Assembly (NCBI GenBank): GCA_963797565.1 | Contig: CAWCPM010000002.1 | Coordinates: 124,001 to 188,000, forward strand | Direction of reading: 5' to 3' | From: JAICYJ01 sp963797565 | Lineage (GTDB): Bacteria; Actinomycetota; Thermoleophilia; Gaiellales; JAICJC01 | Length of the DNA: 64,000 bases | Shown: piece after piece, positions 7,718 through 17,404 of the stretch | Numbering within the stretch: the first letter of the stretch is position 1 | Layout: each line of letters begins with the position of its first letter | Program-made: the position numbers and the translations under genes | Notes under the pieces: model-generated | The model's database searches: none | What the model was told of the DNA's origin: nothing | Seen by the model: only the letters and a program-made list of their open reading frames with translations

Positions 7718-8530
7718 CTAGCCTAGCTCCCCGGCCCGGCGCATGGCCGCCACGACCCCGTCGATGATGGCGCCGCGCACGCCCTGGCGTTCCATCTCGG
7801 CGAGGCCGGCCGCCGCGGTGCCGCCCGGCGAGGTGACCATCCGCCTCAGCTCGCTGGCCGGCATGTCCTCCTCGCGCATCAGGCCGGCGGTGCCGGTGAC
7901 CGTGGTCAGGATCAGGGCGCGGGCGTCGGCGTAGCTGAGCCCGCTGACGATGCCGGCGTCCTCGAATGCCTCGATGATCAGCGCCAGGAAGGCGGGGCCG
8001 GAGCCGGACAGGGCCGTGGCGGCGTCGAAGGCGCGCTCCTCCAGCCGCACCACCTCGCCCAGCAGCCCGAACGCCTCCAGCACCTGCTGCTCGGCGGCGG
8101 TATCGATGAACCGGCCGGCGGAGTAGGCGAGCGTGCCCATGCCGACCTGCACGCCCACGTTGGGCATGAAGCGGAAGACGGGGGCGTCCACGTCGAGGAT
8201 CGTCTCCAGCGTGGATGTGGGCACGCCGGCAGCCACCGACGCGATCGCCTTGGTGGGCGTGATCAGCTCGCTCACCTCACGCAGCACCCGCTCGACGTCG
8301 ACCGGCTTCACGCACAGCACCACGAGGTCGGCCTCGGAGGCCACGTCGGCGTTGTGCTCGAGGTGCCGCACGCCGTGGTGCTCGGCCAGCGCGGCGGCGC
8401 GACCGGAGCCGCGGTCGGTGACCAGGATCCGCCCGGCCATGGCCGGATCGGCCCGCACCCAGCCGCGCACCATGGCCGAGGCCATGTTGCCTGCGCCGAG
8501 CAGGCCGAGGGTGAACGAGGAGGAGGCCAC
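7718..8530 (-). CDS. proC: Pyrroline-5-carboxylate reductase
   Basis: 270 residues from a GTG; NADPH-dependent last step of proline synthesis. N-terminal Rossmann motif LGLLGAGNMASAM (about residues 9-21), CVKP around 72-75, and the C-terminal signature SGSGPAFLALIIEAFEDAG plus the VTSPGGTAAAGLAEME segment near the end. ProC often sits between yggS/sepF and yggT in Gram-positives, as it does here apart from the inserted kinase gene. A TACGCT -10-like box lies 10 nt before the start in the gap shared with the divergent kinase. Confidence 0.95.
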   Translation of the reverse strand: MASSSFTLGLLGAGNMASAMVRGWVRADPAMAGRILVTDRGSGRAAALAEHHGVRHLEHNADVASEADLVVLCVKPVDVERVLREVSELITPTKAIASVAAGVPTSTLETILDVDAPVFRFMPNVGVQVGMGTLAYSAGRFIDTAAEQQVLEAFGLLGEVVRLEERAFDAATALSGSGPAFLALIIEAFEDAGIVSGLSYADARALILTTVTGTAGLMREEDMPASELRRMVTSPGGTAAAGLAEMERQGVRGAIIDGVVAAMRRAGELG

Positions 8531-8562
8531 GAGGCCAAAGAGCGTACCGGAACACCGTCCCG

Positions 8563-8568
8563 TACAGT
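8563..8568 (+). promoter_or_regulatory. -10 box TACAGT, leaderless start of the kinase gene
   Basis: TACAGT ends 6 nt before the ATG, with no ribosome binding site in the space. It lies in the 44-bp divergent gap with proC. Confidence 0.5.
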
Positions 8569-8574
8569 CCGGCC

Positions 8575-9455
8575 ATGGTGACCATCCCGCGGCAGCTGGA
8601 CGCGAACATCCGCAGCTGGCACGGTCAGGAGGGATCGGACTGGCTGGCGGCGCTGCCCGCGGCGGTGGCCGGGCTCGCGGCCCGCTGGGGGCTGACGGTC
8701 GGGGAGCCGTTCGGCGACGACGGCGCCGTTTCGTGGGTGGCGCCGGCCACCACGGCGGGCGGCTCGGAGGCGGTGCTGAAGCTGTTCCTGCCCGACCTCG
8801 AAAACCGGCACGAGGCCGACGCGCTGCGCCACTACGGCGGCCGCGGCGCGGTGCTTCTGCTGGAGGACGAGCCGGGAGCGCTGCTGCTGGAGCGGCTGCG
8901 GCCGGGCACCAGCCTCTGGCAGCTGCAGGACGACGACGAGGCGGCGCGGATCGTGGCGGGGCTGCTCGAGCAGCTGTGGCACGCGCCCGGAGAGGGCCAT
9001 CCGTTCCGCACGCTGGCCGGCGATGCGATGCGGTGGTCGGACGAGATCCCGGAGGCATGGGCGGCGCTGCGCGAGCCGTTCGAACGGGAGCTGGCCGACC
9101 TGGGCGGGACGCTCGCGGCGGAGCTGGCGCAGTCGCAGGGCGAGCAGGTGGTGCTGCACCAGGATCTGCACGGCGGCAACGTGCTGCGGGCGGAGCGGTC
9201 GCCGTGGCTGGCGATCGACCCGAAGCCGCTGGTGGGCGAGCGCGAGTTCGACCTGGCCTCGCTGATCCGGGACACCCGCGAGCGCATCGACGAGCGGCTG
9301 GTGCGGCGGCGGCTGGATCTGCTGTCGGAGCTGCTCGGCTCGACCGCGAGCGGATGCGCTGCTGGGCGATCGTGCACGCGCTGGCCTGGGGCGTCGAGGG
9401 CGATCAGGCCGACGCGGCTATGGTCGACTGCGCGCGGTGGCTTTCGCGGATGTAG
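8575..9455 (+). CDS. APH(6)/hydroxyurea-type aminoglycoside phosphotransferase family kinase (frameshifted near 9340)
   Basis: PF04655-like kinase. The fold is clear from the kinase catalytic loop VLHQDLHGGNVL (catalytic Asp and Asn) and the metal-binding Asp in LAIDPKPLVG, around residues 195-222. The C-terminus is broken: after SELLG the frame loses homology, while the +1 frame continues as LDRERMRCWAIVHALAWG to a stop at 9455. Restoring one C (GGCTCGAC to GGCCTCGAC) gives a normal 293-residue protein. Members phosphorylate streptomycin or hydroxyurea-like compounds, but chromosomal copies may have metabolic substrates. It interrupts the usual sepF-proC/yggT order on the opposite strand. 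Confidence 0.8.
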
Positions 9456-9475
9456 CTGCCAAGCCCCTGACGCCG

Positions 9476-10018
9476 TCAGTATTGATTGAAGAAGCCGCGC
9501 TCCATCAACGACGCCTTATCCTCTGCGGACACGGTCACGTGGGCGGGGGTGAGCAGGAACACCCGGTCGGCGACACGCTGCATGGCGCCGTCCAATGCGT
9601 AGGTGAGCCCGCTCGAGAAGTCGATCAGACGCTTGGCCAGATCCGAGTCCGCCGCCTGCAGGTTGATGATCACCGGCACGTCGGCCTTCAGCTTGTCGGC
9701 CACCTTCTGCGCGTCGTTGAACGACTTCGGCACGATCAGCTCCACCTGCGCCGCGTGGCGCTGGCCGCCATTCTGTGCGGCGGGTTGCCGCCCACGGCCG
9801 CGCTGTGGAGGCGGCGGCTCGTCCGAGAAGATGTCATCGAAGTCGGCCCCGGAGCGGCGTCGCGGGTTCAGCCGCCGGACGTTCGGCCGCTCGTTGTAGC
9901 GGCTCTCGAGGTCCTCGTGGGCGGCGGAGCCGTCGTCGTCGAAGTAGTCCTCCTCCCAGTCCTCCTCCTTGATGCCGAAGTAGACCTGGGTCCGCTGCCA
10001 CATGTCTTTTACACTCAT
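9476..10018 (-). CDS. sepF: Cell division protein SepF
   Basis: 180 residues. N-terminal amphipathic membrane-targeting segment (VKDMWQRTQVYFGI), an acidic and Arg-rich linker (about 20-90) and a C-terminal SepF (DUF552) domain with VPVIINLQ and RLIDFSSGLTYALDG. SepF polymerises and anchors FtsZ to the membrane; in actinobacteria, which mostly lack FtsA/ZipA, it is the main FtsZ anchor. Last gene of the yfiH-yggS-sepF string; ends 21 nt from the convergent kinase gene. Confidence 0.96.
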   Translation of the reverse strand: MSVKDMWQRTQVYFGIKEEDWEEDYFDDDGSAAHEDLESRYNERPNVRRLNPRRRSGADFDDIFSDEPPPPQRGRGRQPAAQNGGQRHAAQVELIVPKSFNDAQKVADKLKADVPVIINLQAADSDLAKRLIDFSSGLTYALDGAMQRVADRVFLLTPAHVTVSAEDKASLMERGFFNQY

Positions 10019-10030
10019 GCGCCCCTCACT

Positions 10031-10713
10031 TTACCGCCCATAGAGGACGCTCCCCACCCGTACGATCGTCGCGCCCTCTGCCGCAGCCGCCTGGTAGTCC
10101 TGGCTCGTGCCCATCGAGAGCTCCCGGAATTCGTGCCGTCCCTGCCAGGCCGGCGCCAGCCGATCCCGCAGCTCGCGCAGCGCCGCGAACCAGGGCCGTG
10201 CGTCGTCCGGGTCGTCGACCAGCGGCGGCATCGTCATCAGCCCGCGGAATTGGACGCGTCGAGCGGCGACACCTCCTCCAGGAATCGATCCACCTCGTCG
10301 AGCGGCACGCCTGACTTCGGTTCCTCGCCGGCGACGTTCACCTGCAGCAGGCAGTTCCCTCGCGCCGCGCCGCTGATGAAGATGGGGAACGCATCCTTTT
10401 CCACGTCCTGCAGGCGCCGGCAGGCGGACATCGAGTCGATGGCGTGGATCAGCCGTACCCGGCCAACCACCTCGCGCACCTTGCGGCTCTGAACGTGGCC
10501 GATGAAGTCCCAGGTGAACAGGTCGCGGTGCGCCTCCTGCTTGACGATCAGGGCGTCCGAGCGGTTCTCCCCCACCAGCCGCACGCCGCCCTCGTGCAAC
10601 GCCGGCAGGTCATCGGCCTCGACGTACTTGGTGGCGGCCAGGATCTGCACGTCCGGGCCGACCCGTTCGCGCACCAGCGCCAGGTTCTCCGCGATCAGGG
10701 CCGGGTCAAGCAA
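10031..10713 (-). CDS. YggS-family PLP homeostasis protein (frameshifted near 10260)
   Basis: Alanine-racemase-fold PLP-binding protein that buffers pyridoxal phosphate. The N-terminal part has the PLP-lysine motif AATKYV, LVGENRSDAL, WDFIGHVQSRKV and LLQVNVAGEEPKSG. The C-terminal part, LMTMPPLVDDPDDAR and RELSMGTSQDYQAA, is in another frame. Adding back one C (CTCGACGCG to CTCGACCGCG) joins them as LDRVQFRGLMTMPP, giving a normal ~227-residue protein. The TTG start overlaps the yfiH stop by 8 nt. The yfiH-yggS-sepF order is classical, so a functional gene with a sequencing error is likeliest. Confidence 0.88.
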
Positions 10714-11473
10714 GCAGCCCCACCACCCCCTGGCGGCCGGTGACGCCGTGGTCGCGGCGGTGCGAGAAGTAGCGATCCTCGGTGCAGATCGTGCACTCGC
10801 CGGCGACGGCCACCTGCTCGACGCCGCTCGTGCGGAGCGCACGCTCGGCGCACAGCCACAGGTCGGCGAGGCCGTCGCGGACCACGTCCTCGCCGAAGCG
10901 CCGGGTCAGCGGGACGGCCACGTCCTCGCCCACCTCGTAGCAGCAGGGCCCCGCCCCCGGGCCGATCGCCGCCACCGCCTCGGTGCCCACCGCCGCCACG
11001 CCGGCTTCGATCACCCCGGCCTCGATCCCACGCCACCCGGCGTGCAGCAGCGCCAGCCGGCTGCCGTCGGCGGCCGCGATCGCGACCGGCAGGCAGTCGG
11101 CGGTGAGCAGGGTCAGCGCCCGGCCGCGGCTGCTGGTGACCAGGCCGTCCGACTTCGGGAACGGCTCGGCGCCGGGCTGCAGGAAGCGTCCCGAGGCGGG
11201 CCGGTCGGTCACCTCGCGGATGTCCGTGCCGTGAACCTGCCAGGCCATGGTGGCGGCCGCGCCGTCGCCGCCCGCGCCGGCCACGGCCCGCCGTCGGTTC
11301 TCGGCCACGTTCGCCGCGCCGTCCGCCGTCAGCGCGCCCAGGTTGAGGGATGCGAACGGCCCCGACGAGACGCCGCCGTGACGGCACGTGAACGACACCC
11401 GCACGCCGGCCGGCGCCGCCGTCCAGTCGAGCAGCGGCAGCCGTTCCTGCCGCCAGGCCAGCCCAGCGCTCAC
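10706..11473 (-). CDS. pgeF: YfiH/PgeF multicopper-oxidase-like (laccase-domain) protein
   Basis: 255 residues from a GTG within a GTGA overlap with the upstream gene. Purine nucleoside phosphorylase/laccase-domain family (DUF152): WQVHGTDI around 77-84, LTADCLPVAIA around 123-133, HAGWRGI around 146-152 and the Cys-containing GPGAGPCCYEVG, together giving the His/Cys zinc site. The E. coli homologue cleaves mis-incorporated dipeptides from peptidoglycan precursors, and other members act on purine nucleosides; the activity here is inferred. Coupled to yggS and sepF. Confidence 0.92.
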   Translation of the reverse strand: MSAGLAWRQERLPLLDWTAAPAGVRVSFTCRHGGVSSGPFASLNLGALTADGAANVAENRRRAVAGAGGDGAAATMAWQVHGTDIREVTDRPASGRFLQPGAEPFPKSDGLVTSSRGRALTLLTADCLPVAIAAADGSRLALLHAGWRGIEAGVIEAGVAAVGTEAVAAIGPGAGPCCYEVGEDVAVPLTRRFGEDVVRDGLADLWLCAERALRTSGVEQVAVAGECTICTEDRYFSHRRDHGVTGRQGVVGLLA

Positions 11474-12441
11474 AGCACCGGGTCCACACCCGGCACCGGC
11501 ATCCGGCTGGCGTACTCGTACGCGCAGCTCCCGGCCGACAGCCGCGCCGCGCGGTGCCAGCCGCGCACCGTGCGGCGGCGCACCTCGACCTCGATCACGG
11601 CGTGGTCGGCCGCGTAGGCGTATACGCGGCCGCCGTCGGGGTCGCGGTAGGAGACGCCGACCATGTCCGCGAGCGCGCAGTGCACCTCGCCCTCGATGCT
11701 CAGGAACGGCCCTCGGATCGCGAACCGGTAGCGGTTCGGCTCGATGGTGGCGCGCGCCGCCAGCCCGCGGAGGGCGCCGTGCAGCTCGTGGCGCTCGCCC
11801 TGCGCGACCACGGCGCCGGTCGAGATCACCGGCGTGTGCTTGCCGAGGTTGTCGTAGCGGCGGCTGAACACCTCGACGAAGTCGTCCGGCGATGCGAAGG
11901 CGTTGCAGTGCACCCGCGCTGACGCCTCGGCGTGGCGGTTGCCCCAGGCGTGCAGCTGATGGGCCGGCCAGGAGCGCACGTCCAGCTCCCGCGATCCCAG
12001 GGCGAAGGTGCCGCTGGCACGGATCGTCGGCTGGCTGACGACGATCTCGGCGCGGCGCCGCCGGCCGCCGCCGCCGCCGTAGCCGAACGGCTCGCCGGTT
12101 GGCGACCAGCGCAGGTCCCAGCGCGCCTCGTCGACGCGGCCGCTGGCGCTGGCCACGTCCAGCGAGCTGGGGCCGAGCGTGAGCGGGAAGCCGCCGGCGC
12201 CGGTTCGGAACTGGTCGATCGAGAAGCTCTGGCGGCGGGCGTAGGCGGCGCCGTCGGGGTCGCGGCCGACGAACCACAGCTCCGCGGTGGACTCGCCGGG
12301 AGCGGCCTCCGGGGGCACGTGGAAGCTGTGGCGGATCCATGCCGACGCGGCGCTGTGCGGATCGCCGAGGCGCAGGTGCCAGGCCTCGTAGTGACCCGGC
12401 TGGCCGCGCCAGCGGCTGGCGTTGGCGACGCTCAGCCTCAT
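11470..12441 (-). CDS. Lipocalin-like protein, possibly tocopherol cyclase/CrtC-related
   Basis: 323 residues, no signal peptide or membrane segment. An early HYEAWHLRLGD motif with a following WIRHSFHVP strand resembles the N-terminal strand pair of tocopherol-cyclase and hydroxyneurosporene-hydratase (AttH/CrtC) lipocalin folds. The C-terminal half has many Trp/Tyr/Arg-rich beta strands (GYGGGGGRRRR loop about 120, SWPAHQLHAWGNRH about 155-168). The fold assignment is tentative and the substrate unknown. It is locked between the tRNA nucleotidyltransferase and yfiH by ATGA and GTGA overlaps. Confidence 0.45.
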   Translation of the reverse strand: MRLSVANASRWRGQPGHYEAWHLRLGDPHSAASAWIRHSFHVPPEAAPGESTAELWFVGRDPDGAAYARRQSFSIDQFRTGAGGFPLTLGPSSLDVASASGRVDEARWDLRWSPTGEPFGYGGGGGRRRRAEIVVSQPTIRASGTFALGSRELDVRSWPAHQLHAWGNRHAEASARVHCNAFASPDDFVEVFSRRYDNLGKHTPVISTGAVVAQGERHELHGALRGLAARATIEPNRYRFAIRGPFLSIEGEVHCALADMVGVSYRDPDGGRVYAYAADHAVIEVEVRRRTVRGWHRAARLSAGSCAYEYASRMPVPGVDPVL

Positions 12442-15033
12442 CCCGCCACCTCGGCGAGCAGCTCCCGGGCGGCCTCGAGCTGTTCCTCGCGACCGCCCAG
12501 CTCGCCGTTTCGGCGTCGCCGCAGCAGCTCCGCCAGCAGCGTGCCCACCTGCGGCGACTCCGGCACCCCCAGCTGCTCGCGCAGCGTGTCGCCGTCGATG
12601 TCCAGCCGCAGGTCGCGCAGCTGCGCCAGGTACAGCACGGCGGCCTCGGCCGCCGGTCCTTCCAGCGCCACCACCATCAGCGCCACCTCGGCCGGATGCG
12701 GCGCGAGCAGCTCCGCGATCCGCGCCGGCTCGACGGTCTCGGCCAGGGCCGCCGCCAGCCGCGGCGGCACCACGGCCGCGGACGCCACCACGCGGGCGTC
12801 GCGGCGCCGCACCCGCAGCCGCTCCAGCCACTCGTCCAGCTCGCCGCCCGGGATGCCGCGCGCGATCGCGGCCAGCCGGCCGCGCCAGGCCGGCAGCTCC
12901 GGCGCATGACGCCGCCGCGCGCGGTCGAGGCGCTCCACCAGGCGGACAGACTCCGGGCCGCAGTCGAGCGCCGGGTGCACGGCACCGGCCAGCCCCAGCT
13001 GATCGAGGCTGACCAGCGCGCCCGTCACCTCCTCCTCGCCGAGCACCGCCAGCAGCTCGTCCCGCACGCGCGCCCCGGACAGGTCGCCCACCAGCCCCAT
13101 CTCGACGCAGCTTCGCGCCAGCTGGCGGGTGAGGCCGTCCATGTCGAACCCGTAGCGGTTCTGGTAGCGGATGGCGCGGAAGATGCGCGTGGGGTCCTCG
13201 ATGAAGGACAGGTTGTGCAGCACCCGCACGATGCCGCGGCCGAGGTCGCCCTCGCCGCCGTAGGGGTCGAACAGCAGGCCGAACTCGGCGGGCAGCAGCG
13301 ACACGGCCATCGCGTTGATGGTGAAGTCTCGACGGTGCAGGTCCTGGCGGATCGAGGAGTGCTCGACTGTGGGCAGCGCCGCCGGGTACTCGTAGTGCTC
13401 CGTGCGGGCGCTGGCCACATCGACGCGCAGGTCGCCGGCCAGCACCACCGCGGTGTGGAACTTCTCGTGCGCGTGCATGCGGCCGCCGAGCGCCGCGGCA
13501 AGGCGCTCGGCGAAGGCGATGCCGTCGCCCTCGAAGGCGAGGTCGATGTCGAAGCTGGGCTCCTCCAGGAGCAGGTCGCGAACGGCACCGCCCACGAGGT
13601 AGACCCCGGCGTCGTCGGCCGCGGCTGCGGCCGCCGGCCACAGCCGATCGAGGCCGGGCATGGCCCGCAGCCGGTCACCCAGGTCGGTCGGGCGCTTCGG
13701 CGGCGCGCCGGGCGGGGCATCGCGCAGCGCCCGCAGCAGGTCGCCGCGGGTGACGATGCCCAGCACGTCGGCGGTCGGGTGCGGCCCGTCGCGGCCGTCG
13801 CGGGTGACGGCCAGACGGCCGACCCCGCGCAGCAGCACCCGCTGCACGTCGGCCAGGGTCGCGTCCGGCGGCACGCCGGCCACCTCGGCGCTCATGATCC
13901 CGCGCACCGGCGCGTGCCCGAGGCCGTGGCCGATGGCACGGCCCATGTCCTCGCGCGCGACCACGCCCACCATCTCGCCGCCGGAAGCGACCGGCACGCC
14001 GGAGGTGCCGCGGCGCCGGCACTCGGCGAGCGCCTCGTCGATGGTGCTGTCGGCATCCACGAACCACGGCGGTGACGACATGATGTCGGCCGCTCGCGGG
14101 CCGGCCGCGATGCCCAGCGCCAGCGCCGCACCCAGCCGGGCGCGGGCACCCTCGAGCGTCTCGTCGCGCACCAGCGCCGAGGCCGCCTGGGCGTGGCCAC
14201 CGCCACCCAGGGCAGCCATCACCGCGGCCACGTCGAATGCAGCGGTGCGGCTGCGCCCGACCGCGAACACACGACCGTCCATCTCAACCAGCATCACCAT
14301 CGCCGGGCTGTCGGTGAGGTCGGTGATCTTGGAGGCGAGGGTGGACACGCCGTCCACGTAGCGGGGCCAGCGTGCGGCCGCCACCAGCACCGCCACCCCG
14401 CCCAGCTCGAGCTGCTCGGACGCGTCGATCAGGGTGGTCAGGAGCGCGCGGTGGTCGGCATCCAGAGGCGTGTGCAGGAAGCCGCCGATCAGCTCCTGGT
14501 TTGCGCCGTGGCGGAGGCAGAACGCGAGAGCCTCCACGTCGCGAACGGTCGTCGAGGCGTAGGTCAGCGATCCCGTGTCCTCGTGGATGCCCAGCGCCAG
14601 CACGGTGGCCTCGGTCGCCGTCGGCTCGATCCCGCGCTCGGCCAGGATGCCGGCCATGGTGCTGCTGAGGGCGCCGTCGCCGGAGCAGAGGTAGCGCTCG
14701 TGTGCCACCCACGCGGGCGGCTCCGCGCCGTGGTGGTCGAACAGCATTGTCTCCACCCCGGGACGCTCCACCAGCTCGGCCACGCTCGCCCAGACGGCCC
14801 AGCTGCGAGGTCTCGACCACGATCACCCTGGTGACCGCGGAAAGGTCGCAGCGGGAGGCATCGGCCAGTGCCAGCTCCTGCTCGTGCAGCGCGGCAAACT
14901 CGCGCACGTTGCGGTTGAGTCCGCCGTGCACGAGCACGGTCGCACCGGGGTACAGCCGCCGCGCCGCCAGCATCGAGCCGAGGGCGTCGAAATCCGTGTT
15001 CTGGTGGGAGATGATCACCTCTGCCGGCCGCAT
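12438..15033 (-). CDS. DHH-CBS-CBS-tRNA nucleotidyltransferase/poly(A) polymerase fusion (frameshifted near 14800)
   Basis: About 864 residues once one base is removed. Domain order: a DHH phosphoesterase domain (ISHQNTDFDALGSM, then LFDHHG, DHRALL, GGGGHAQAAS), two CBS domains (about 310-430), then a class II nucleotidyltransferase head with YLVGGAVRDLLL and SFDIDLAFEGDG (catalytic Asp pair) and RRDFTINAMA, followed by the RNA-binding helical part. Homologues of this architecture add A or CCA to tRNA 3' ends. The N-terminal 75 residues (to ETSQLG) are one base out of frame with ASVAELVERPG. The ATGA overlap ties it to the lipocalin-like gene. Confidence 0.88.
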
Positions 15034-15053
15034 GCGCAGAGGGTACCGGAGCC

Positions 15054-15440
15054 CTACGTCAGCGCGATCGCCTCGATCTCCACGCGGGCGCCCGCCGGCA
15101 GGCCCGCGACCTGCACCGTGGAGCGGGCCGGCGGGTCGCTCACAAAGTAGGTCGCATACACCTCGTTCATGGCGGCGAACTCGCCCAGGTCGGTCATGAA
15201 CACGGTGGTCTTGACGACCTGGTTGAGGCTGCTGCCGGCGCCCTCCAGCACCGCCTTCAGGCTCTGCAGCGCGCGCTCGGTCTGGGCCGCGATGTCGCCC
15301 TCGACCATCTTCCCGGTGTCGGGGTCGAGCCCCACCTGGCCGGCGCAGAACACCAGCCCGTCGGTGCGGATGGCCTGGTTGTAGGGCGCGCCCTGGAACG
15401 GGCGGGGCGCGCCGTCGACGGCGATCACGGTCTTGCTCAC
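15054..15440 (-). CDS. ridA: RidA family (YjgF/YER057c) enamine/imine deaminase
   Basis: 128 residues from a GTG overlapping the hisD stop (GTGA). RidA signatures: PYNQAIRTDGLVFCAGQVGLD, the conserved NQVVKTTVFMTDL segment, Arg in PARSTVQVAGLPAGARVEIEAIA (about 103-124). These trimeric cytosolic enzymes hydrolyse reactive enamines from PLP enzymes, protecting isoleucine and related pathways. Pairing with hisD suggests a housekeeping role in amino-acid biosynthesis. Confidence 0.94.
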   Translation of the reverse strand: MSKTVIAVDGAPRPFQGAPYNQAIRTDGLVFCAGQVGLDPDTGKMVEGDIAAQTERALQSLKAVLEGAGSSLNQVVKTTVFMTDLGEFAAMNEVYATYFVSDPPARSTVQVAGLPAGARVEIEAIALT

Positions 15441-16714
15441 GTTGCGGCTCCTTCGGTCAGTGACGATGCGTTGGCGATGCGCTCGGCCCGCACCTCGGCC
15501 GAGCGGGCGTGCGCGGGCAGACCCTCGGCGCGGGCCAGATCGGCCAGCGGCGCGGCCAGGCGCTCGACGGCGGCGTCGGGGATCTCGACCACCTCCTGGA
15601 TGCGCAGGAACACGCTCGTGGCCAGGCCCGACGAGAAACGGCCACGGCCGCCGGTGGGCAGGATGTGGTTCGAGCCGGCCACGTAGTCGCCGAACGCCGT
15701 GCCGCTCATCATGCCGATGAAGATGGCGCCGGCGTGCCGCACGCGCTCGAGCAGCGCCTGCGGGTCGGCCACCATCAGCTGCAGGTGCTCGGGCGCGTAG
15801 GCGTTGACCAGGTCGATGGCGGTATCCCACGAGTCGGCCTGCAGCAGCGTGATGCCGGCGGGATCGGGCAGCTCGGCCGACACGGCCGCGAGCACGGCGT
15901 CATCCACGGCCACGAGCACCGACTGCGACCCGGCGCCGTGCTCGGCCTGGGCGCGCAGGTCCCAGGCCACGACGTCGGGCGGAGCGGTCTCGTCGGCCAG
16001 CACGATCAGCTCGCTGGGCCCGGCCAGCGACTCGATGCCGACCTCGCCGAACAGGCCGCGCTTGGCCTCCTCGACGAATGCGTTGCCGGGGCCGACCAGC
16101 ACGTCCACGGGCCGGATCGTCTCCGTTCCGAGCGCCATCGCGGCCACCGCCTGCGCGCCGCCGATGGCGTACACCTCCTCGACCCCGGCCAGGCTGCACG
16201 CGGCCAGCACGGCGTGCGACGGCAGGCCGTCCGGCCCCGGCGGCGAGCACACGGCGATCTCCTTGACCCCGGCCACCTGCGCGGGCACCAGCGCCATCAC
16301 GGCGCTGGACGGGTAGGCGGCGCGGCCGCCGGGCGCGTACACGCCGGCGCGATCGACCGGCATCGGGCGGGTGCTGACGATCTGCCCCTGGGCCAGCACC
16401 TGGCGGCTGGGCTGGGGCATCGTCTCGCGCGCGGTGGCGCGCAGGTTCTCGGTCAGCGTCTCGAGCGCACGCAGCACGCCCGGCGACGTCTCCTTCAGCG
16501 AGCGCTTGATGGCAGCCGCCGGTACCCGCGCGTGCTCCACGTCGACGCCGTCGAGACGAGCCGTGAGGCGGCGCACGGCGGCGTCGCCGCCGCTCCGCAC
16601 CATCTCGACGATGTCGGCCACCGAGCCCTTGACGCGCTCCCGATCCTCGTCGGTGGGGCGCAGCGCCCGGACGGTCTCCGTGACCATACCGGCCGTTATC
16701 TGGCGGGTCTCCAC
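15437..16714 (-). CDS. hisD: Histidinol dehydrogenase
   Basis: 425 residues; zinc enzyme performing the last two oxidations of histidine synthesis with NAD. Signatures: PGGRAAYPSSAVM, VGPGNAFVEEAKR, the zinc-site QAEHG (about 262-266) and AYAPEHLQLM plus the C-terminal NHILPTGGRGRFSSGL. Length is normal (~430). GTG start preceded at 6 nt by TAGACT, so leaderless. Other his genes are not in this window; only ridA follows. Confidence 0.96.
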   Translation of the reverse strand: METRQITAGMVTETVRALRPTDEDRERVKGSVADIVEMVRSGGDAAVRRLTARLDGVDVEHARVPAAAIKRSLKETSPGVLRALETLTENLRATARETMPQPSRQVLAQGQIVSTRPMPVDRAGVYAPGGRAAYPSSAVMALVPAQVAGVKEIAVCSPPGPDGLPSHAVLAACSLAGVEEVYAIGGAQAVAAMALGTETIRPVDVLVGPGNAFVEEAKRGLFGEVGIESLAGPSELIVLADETAPPDVVAWDLRAQAEHGAGSQSVLVAVDDAVLAAVSAELPDPAGITLLQADSWDTAIDLVNAYAPEHLQLMVADPQALLERVRHAGAIFIGMMSGTAFGDYVAGSNHILPTGGRGRFSSGLATSVFLRIQEVVEIPDAAVERLAAPLADLARAEGLPAHARSAEVRAERIANASSLTEGAAT

Positions 16715-16720
16715 GGCAGC

Positions 16721-16726
16721 AGTCTA
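16721..16726 (-). promoter_or_regulatory. -10 box TAGACT, leaderless start of hisD
   Basis: TAGACT on the minus strand ends 6 nt before the hisD GTG with no ribosome binding site between. Confidence 0.5.
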
Positions 16727-16750
16727 GTGAGGCCGGATCCAGCCTGCGGG

Positions 16751-17404
16751 CTACGCGGTGGCGGCCGGGACGGCGGCCAGGGCCCGGAAGCTGTCGCCGG
16801 CCAGCGTCATCGCCTCGCGGGCGCCCAGCTCGACCACGTGGGCCAGATCCTCGTCACCGCCGGCCAGCAGCGAGGGCACGTAGGTGAGCTGCACCGACGG
16901 CTCCAGATCGCCGAACCGGCAGCGTGCTGCCACCGTCGTCTCGTCGCGCGGCGCGGCCGCGTTGCGGGCCACCTCGTCGCGCAGGAAGTCCCCGAAGCAG
17001 GCCGCGATCGGCTCCGCCTCGAGCCGGCATGCGTCCAGTCGGTAGACGGTCGCATCGAACTCCAGGGGATCCTCGCCGCCGACGGCGTACGCGTACTGGT
17101 CGCCCCAGGCGGTCTCGCCGATGAACCACCAGCCGTCGGCCGGCCCGCCCCATGCCCGCCGCCAGCCGTTGGGGGCGTTCCAGCGGCGCATGTCGCGCAC
17201 CGACCAGGGGCCGACGCCGAACACGCGGAAGTAGCCGCCGTAGGCGTCGAGGCCGTTGCTGAGCGAGAGCAGCCGTGCGTGATCGAGCGGCAGCGGCGCG
17301 CCCGAGCCGGACAGCAGGGAGGACGGCGCCAGCATGTCGGCGGCCGGCCGCGTGCGCACCAGCCCGCGCGTCAGCAGCGCCGAAAGGCAGCCGTCGACGC
17401 TCAC
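16751..17404 (-). CDS. SMI1/KNR4 (SUKH)-like protein
   Basis: 217 residues. RLLSLSNGLDAYGGYFRVFGVG (about 44-65) resembles the core of SMI1/KNR4 (SUKH) domains, with Trp-rich strands and GDQYAYAVGG following. SUKH proteins are often immunity proteins in toxin systems, but many stand-alone copies have unknown roles; no toxin gene is next to it. GTG start overlaps the murA stop (GTGA), so it is translated with murA. Confidence 0.45.
   Translation of the reverse strand: MSVDGCLSALLTRGLVRTRPAADMLAPSSLLSGSGAPLPLDHARLLSLSNGLDAYGGYFRVFGVGPWSVRDMRRWNAPNGWRRAWGGPADGWWFIGETAWGDQYAYAVGGEDPLEFDATVYRLDACRLEAEPIAACFGDFLRDEVARNAAAPRDETTVAARCRFGDLEPSVQLTYVPSLLAGGDEDLAHVVELGAREAMTLAGDSFRALAAVPAATA

Noticed and set aside
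8575..9455. An acquired aminoglycoside-resistance gene
   Set aside because: Base composition matches its neighbours and no mobile element flanks it; it looks like a resident family kinase with unknown substrate.
16751..17404. A SUKH immunity gene belonging to a toxin system
   Set aside because: No toxin or polymorphic effector gene is next to it; it is coupled to murA.
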